NCBI GenBank assembly: GCA_050733695.1
Contig: JBOHTO010000077.1
Coordinates: 1-51,733, forward strand
Reading direction: 5' to 3'
Length of the DNA stretch: 51,733 bases
DNA from: JBOHTO01 sp050733695
GTDB lineage: Bacteria; Gemmatimonadota; Gemmatimonadetes; Gemmatimonadales; Gemmatimonadaceae
This document shows positions 51,461 through 51,733 of the stretch, piece by piece; positions within the stretch are counted from its first letter, which is position 1; every line of letters starts with the position of its first letter. A program made the position numbers and the translations under genes. The notes under the pieces were generated by a model. That model had not been told where the DNA came from. It saw nothing but the letters and a program-made list of their open reading frames with translations, and made no database searches.

Positions 51461-51634
51461 ATGGCTGCCAAGAAGAGAAGGCGGAAATCTGCTGCGAAGA
51501 AGTCGACCGCGAAGAAGGGGACACGCAGGAAGTCCACGCGGAAGAAGGGTGCTCGGAAGGCGAGCGCGAAGAAGGGTGGCGCGAGGAAGAAGACAAGGCG
51601 TCGCAAGAGCACCAGGAAGAAGGCGCGCCGCTAG
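51461..51634 (+). CDS. Histone H1-like Lys/Arg-rich nucleoid protein
   Basis: A 57-residue protein made almost only of Lys (18), Arg (14), Ala, Ser, Thr and Gly, with no acidic or aromatic residue: starts MAAKKRRRKSAAKKSTAKK and goes on in AKK/RKK/RKS units. This composition is that of bacterial H1-like (Hc1/HctB-type or AlgP-like C-terminal) DNA-compacting proteins. GGAGAG at 51449-51454, 6 bp before the ATG, supports translation. The reverse strand shows a longer Phe-rich frame, which is only its shadow. It likely binds DNA or RNA nonspecifically; a ribosomal-type or antisense artefact is less likely given the ribosome-binding site. Confidence 0.75.
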   Translation: MAAKKRRRKSAAKKSTAKKGTRRKSTRKKGARKASAKKGGARKKTRRRKSTRKKARR

Positions 51635-51657
51635 CTCACGCTAGCTCACGCTAGCTC
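51631..51657 (+). repeat. Short tandem repeat, 10-bp unit
   Basis: CTAGCTCACG twice plus CTAGCTC, starting within the stop codon of the histone-like gene. The palindrome GCTAGC recurs with each unit. Confidence 0.8.
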
Positions 51658-51707
51658 GGTTGGTGCACCTGTAGTTGGTAGCTGGAGCTGGATGTGACAG
51701 AGAAGCT

Positions 51708-51726
51708 GGGGTCAGGTCTTGTTTTG
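51708..51726 (+). repeat. Dispersed 19-nt repeat, copy 2
   Basis: GGGGTCAGGTCTTGTTTTG, identical and in the same orientation to 34379-34397, about 17.3 kb away. The window ends 7 bases later, so whatever it flanks is not visible. Confidence 0.7.
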
Positions 51727-51733
51727 ACGCATC

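Noticed and set aside
51217..51612. 131-codon minus-strand Phe/Leu-rich frame
   Set aside because: Mirror image of the Lys-rich histone-like gene, which has a proper ribosome-binding site.
1..51733. tRNA or rRNA genes
   Set aside because: Gaps between genes were read on both strands and none shows a tRNA-like cloverleaf or rRNA sequence that I could support.

Overview
This is a high-GC window packed with genes on both strands. Many genes start with GTG or TTG, and many neighbours share a 4-bp ATGA/GTGA/TTGA overlap. The organism is a diderm bacterium: there is a lauroyl-type lipid A acyltransferase, an MsbA-like exporter, outer-membrane beta-barrels, YajC and lipoproteins. The combination of a receiver-PglZ (PorX-type) regulator, a GWxTD-domain protein, DUF4254, secreted M14 peptidases and DUF4390 beside an NtrY/NtrX-like pair fits Gemmatimonadota best. 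That placement is inferred from gene content only; no rRNA or tRNA gene was recognised.

Layout. 1-6196 (minus): a translation, secretion and tRNA-modification operon of fmt (cut by the window edge), def, yajC, tgt, a TonB-like lipoprotein, queA and a GWxTD protein. 6301-7700 (plus): a small membrane hydrolase-like protein and a methyltransferase. 7682-10645 (minus): ruvB-ruvA-ruvC-yebC, the Holliday-junction machinery, followed by an Ala-rich hypothetical protein. 11288-21849: an envelope glycolipid region with the receiver-PglZ regulator, an MsbA-like ABC exporter, three glycosyltransferases, a DUF4254 protein split into two overlapping frames, an LpxL-like acyltransferase, a lone DppC-type permease and a class V aminotransferase. 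21925-27779: tyrS facing away from a coupled trio of a class A penicillin-binding protein, a PHP-domain phosphoesterase and an MTA/SAH-deaminase-like amidohydrolase. 27973-28542: an HNH protein.

28577-34251 (minus): sensor kinase, small membrane coiled-coil protein, sigma-54-type response regulator, an envelope protein joining a bactofilin-like repeat to a beta-barrel, and DUF4390. 34565-38716 (plus): acyl-CoA ligase, a NYN nuclease with two LOTUS/OST-HTH domains and RGG-like tracts, and a 3-methyladenine glycosylase, all overlapping. 38752-42070 (minus): an M14 carboxypeptidase and an outer-membrane barrel, divergent from a small HIRAN-like protein. 42417-47806 (minus): fdhF-type formate dehydrogenase, tdh and kbl, i.e. 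formate oxidation and threonine breakdown to glycine plus acetyl-CoA. 48122-51634 (plus): a TldD/TldE-type pair whose TldD member carries a Tat signal with a lipobox, then a 57-residue histone H1-like protein.

Most of the window is chromosomal core and envelope biology. I see no phage, insertion sequence, CRISPR array or canonical defence locus. The points most worth following are the exported-looking TldD/TldE pair, the NYN-LOTUS operon, the PorX-type regulator next to a lipid exporter, the split DUF4254, the bactofilin-barrel fusion, and short dispersed repeats (a 19-nt repeat at 34379 and 51708; a REP-like pair at 47852-47947).
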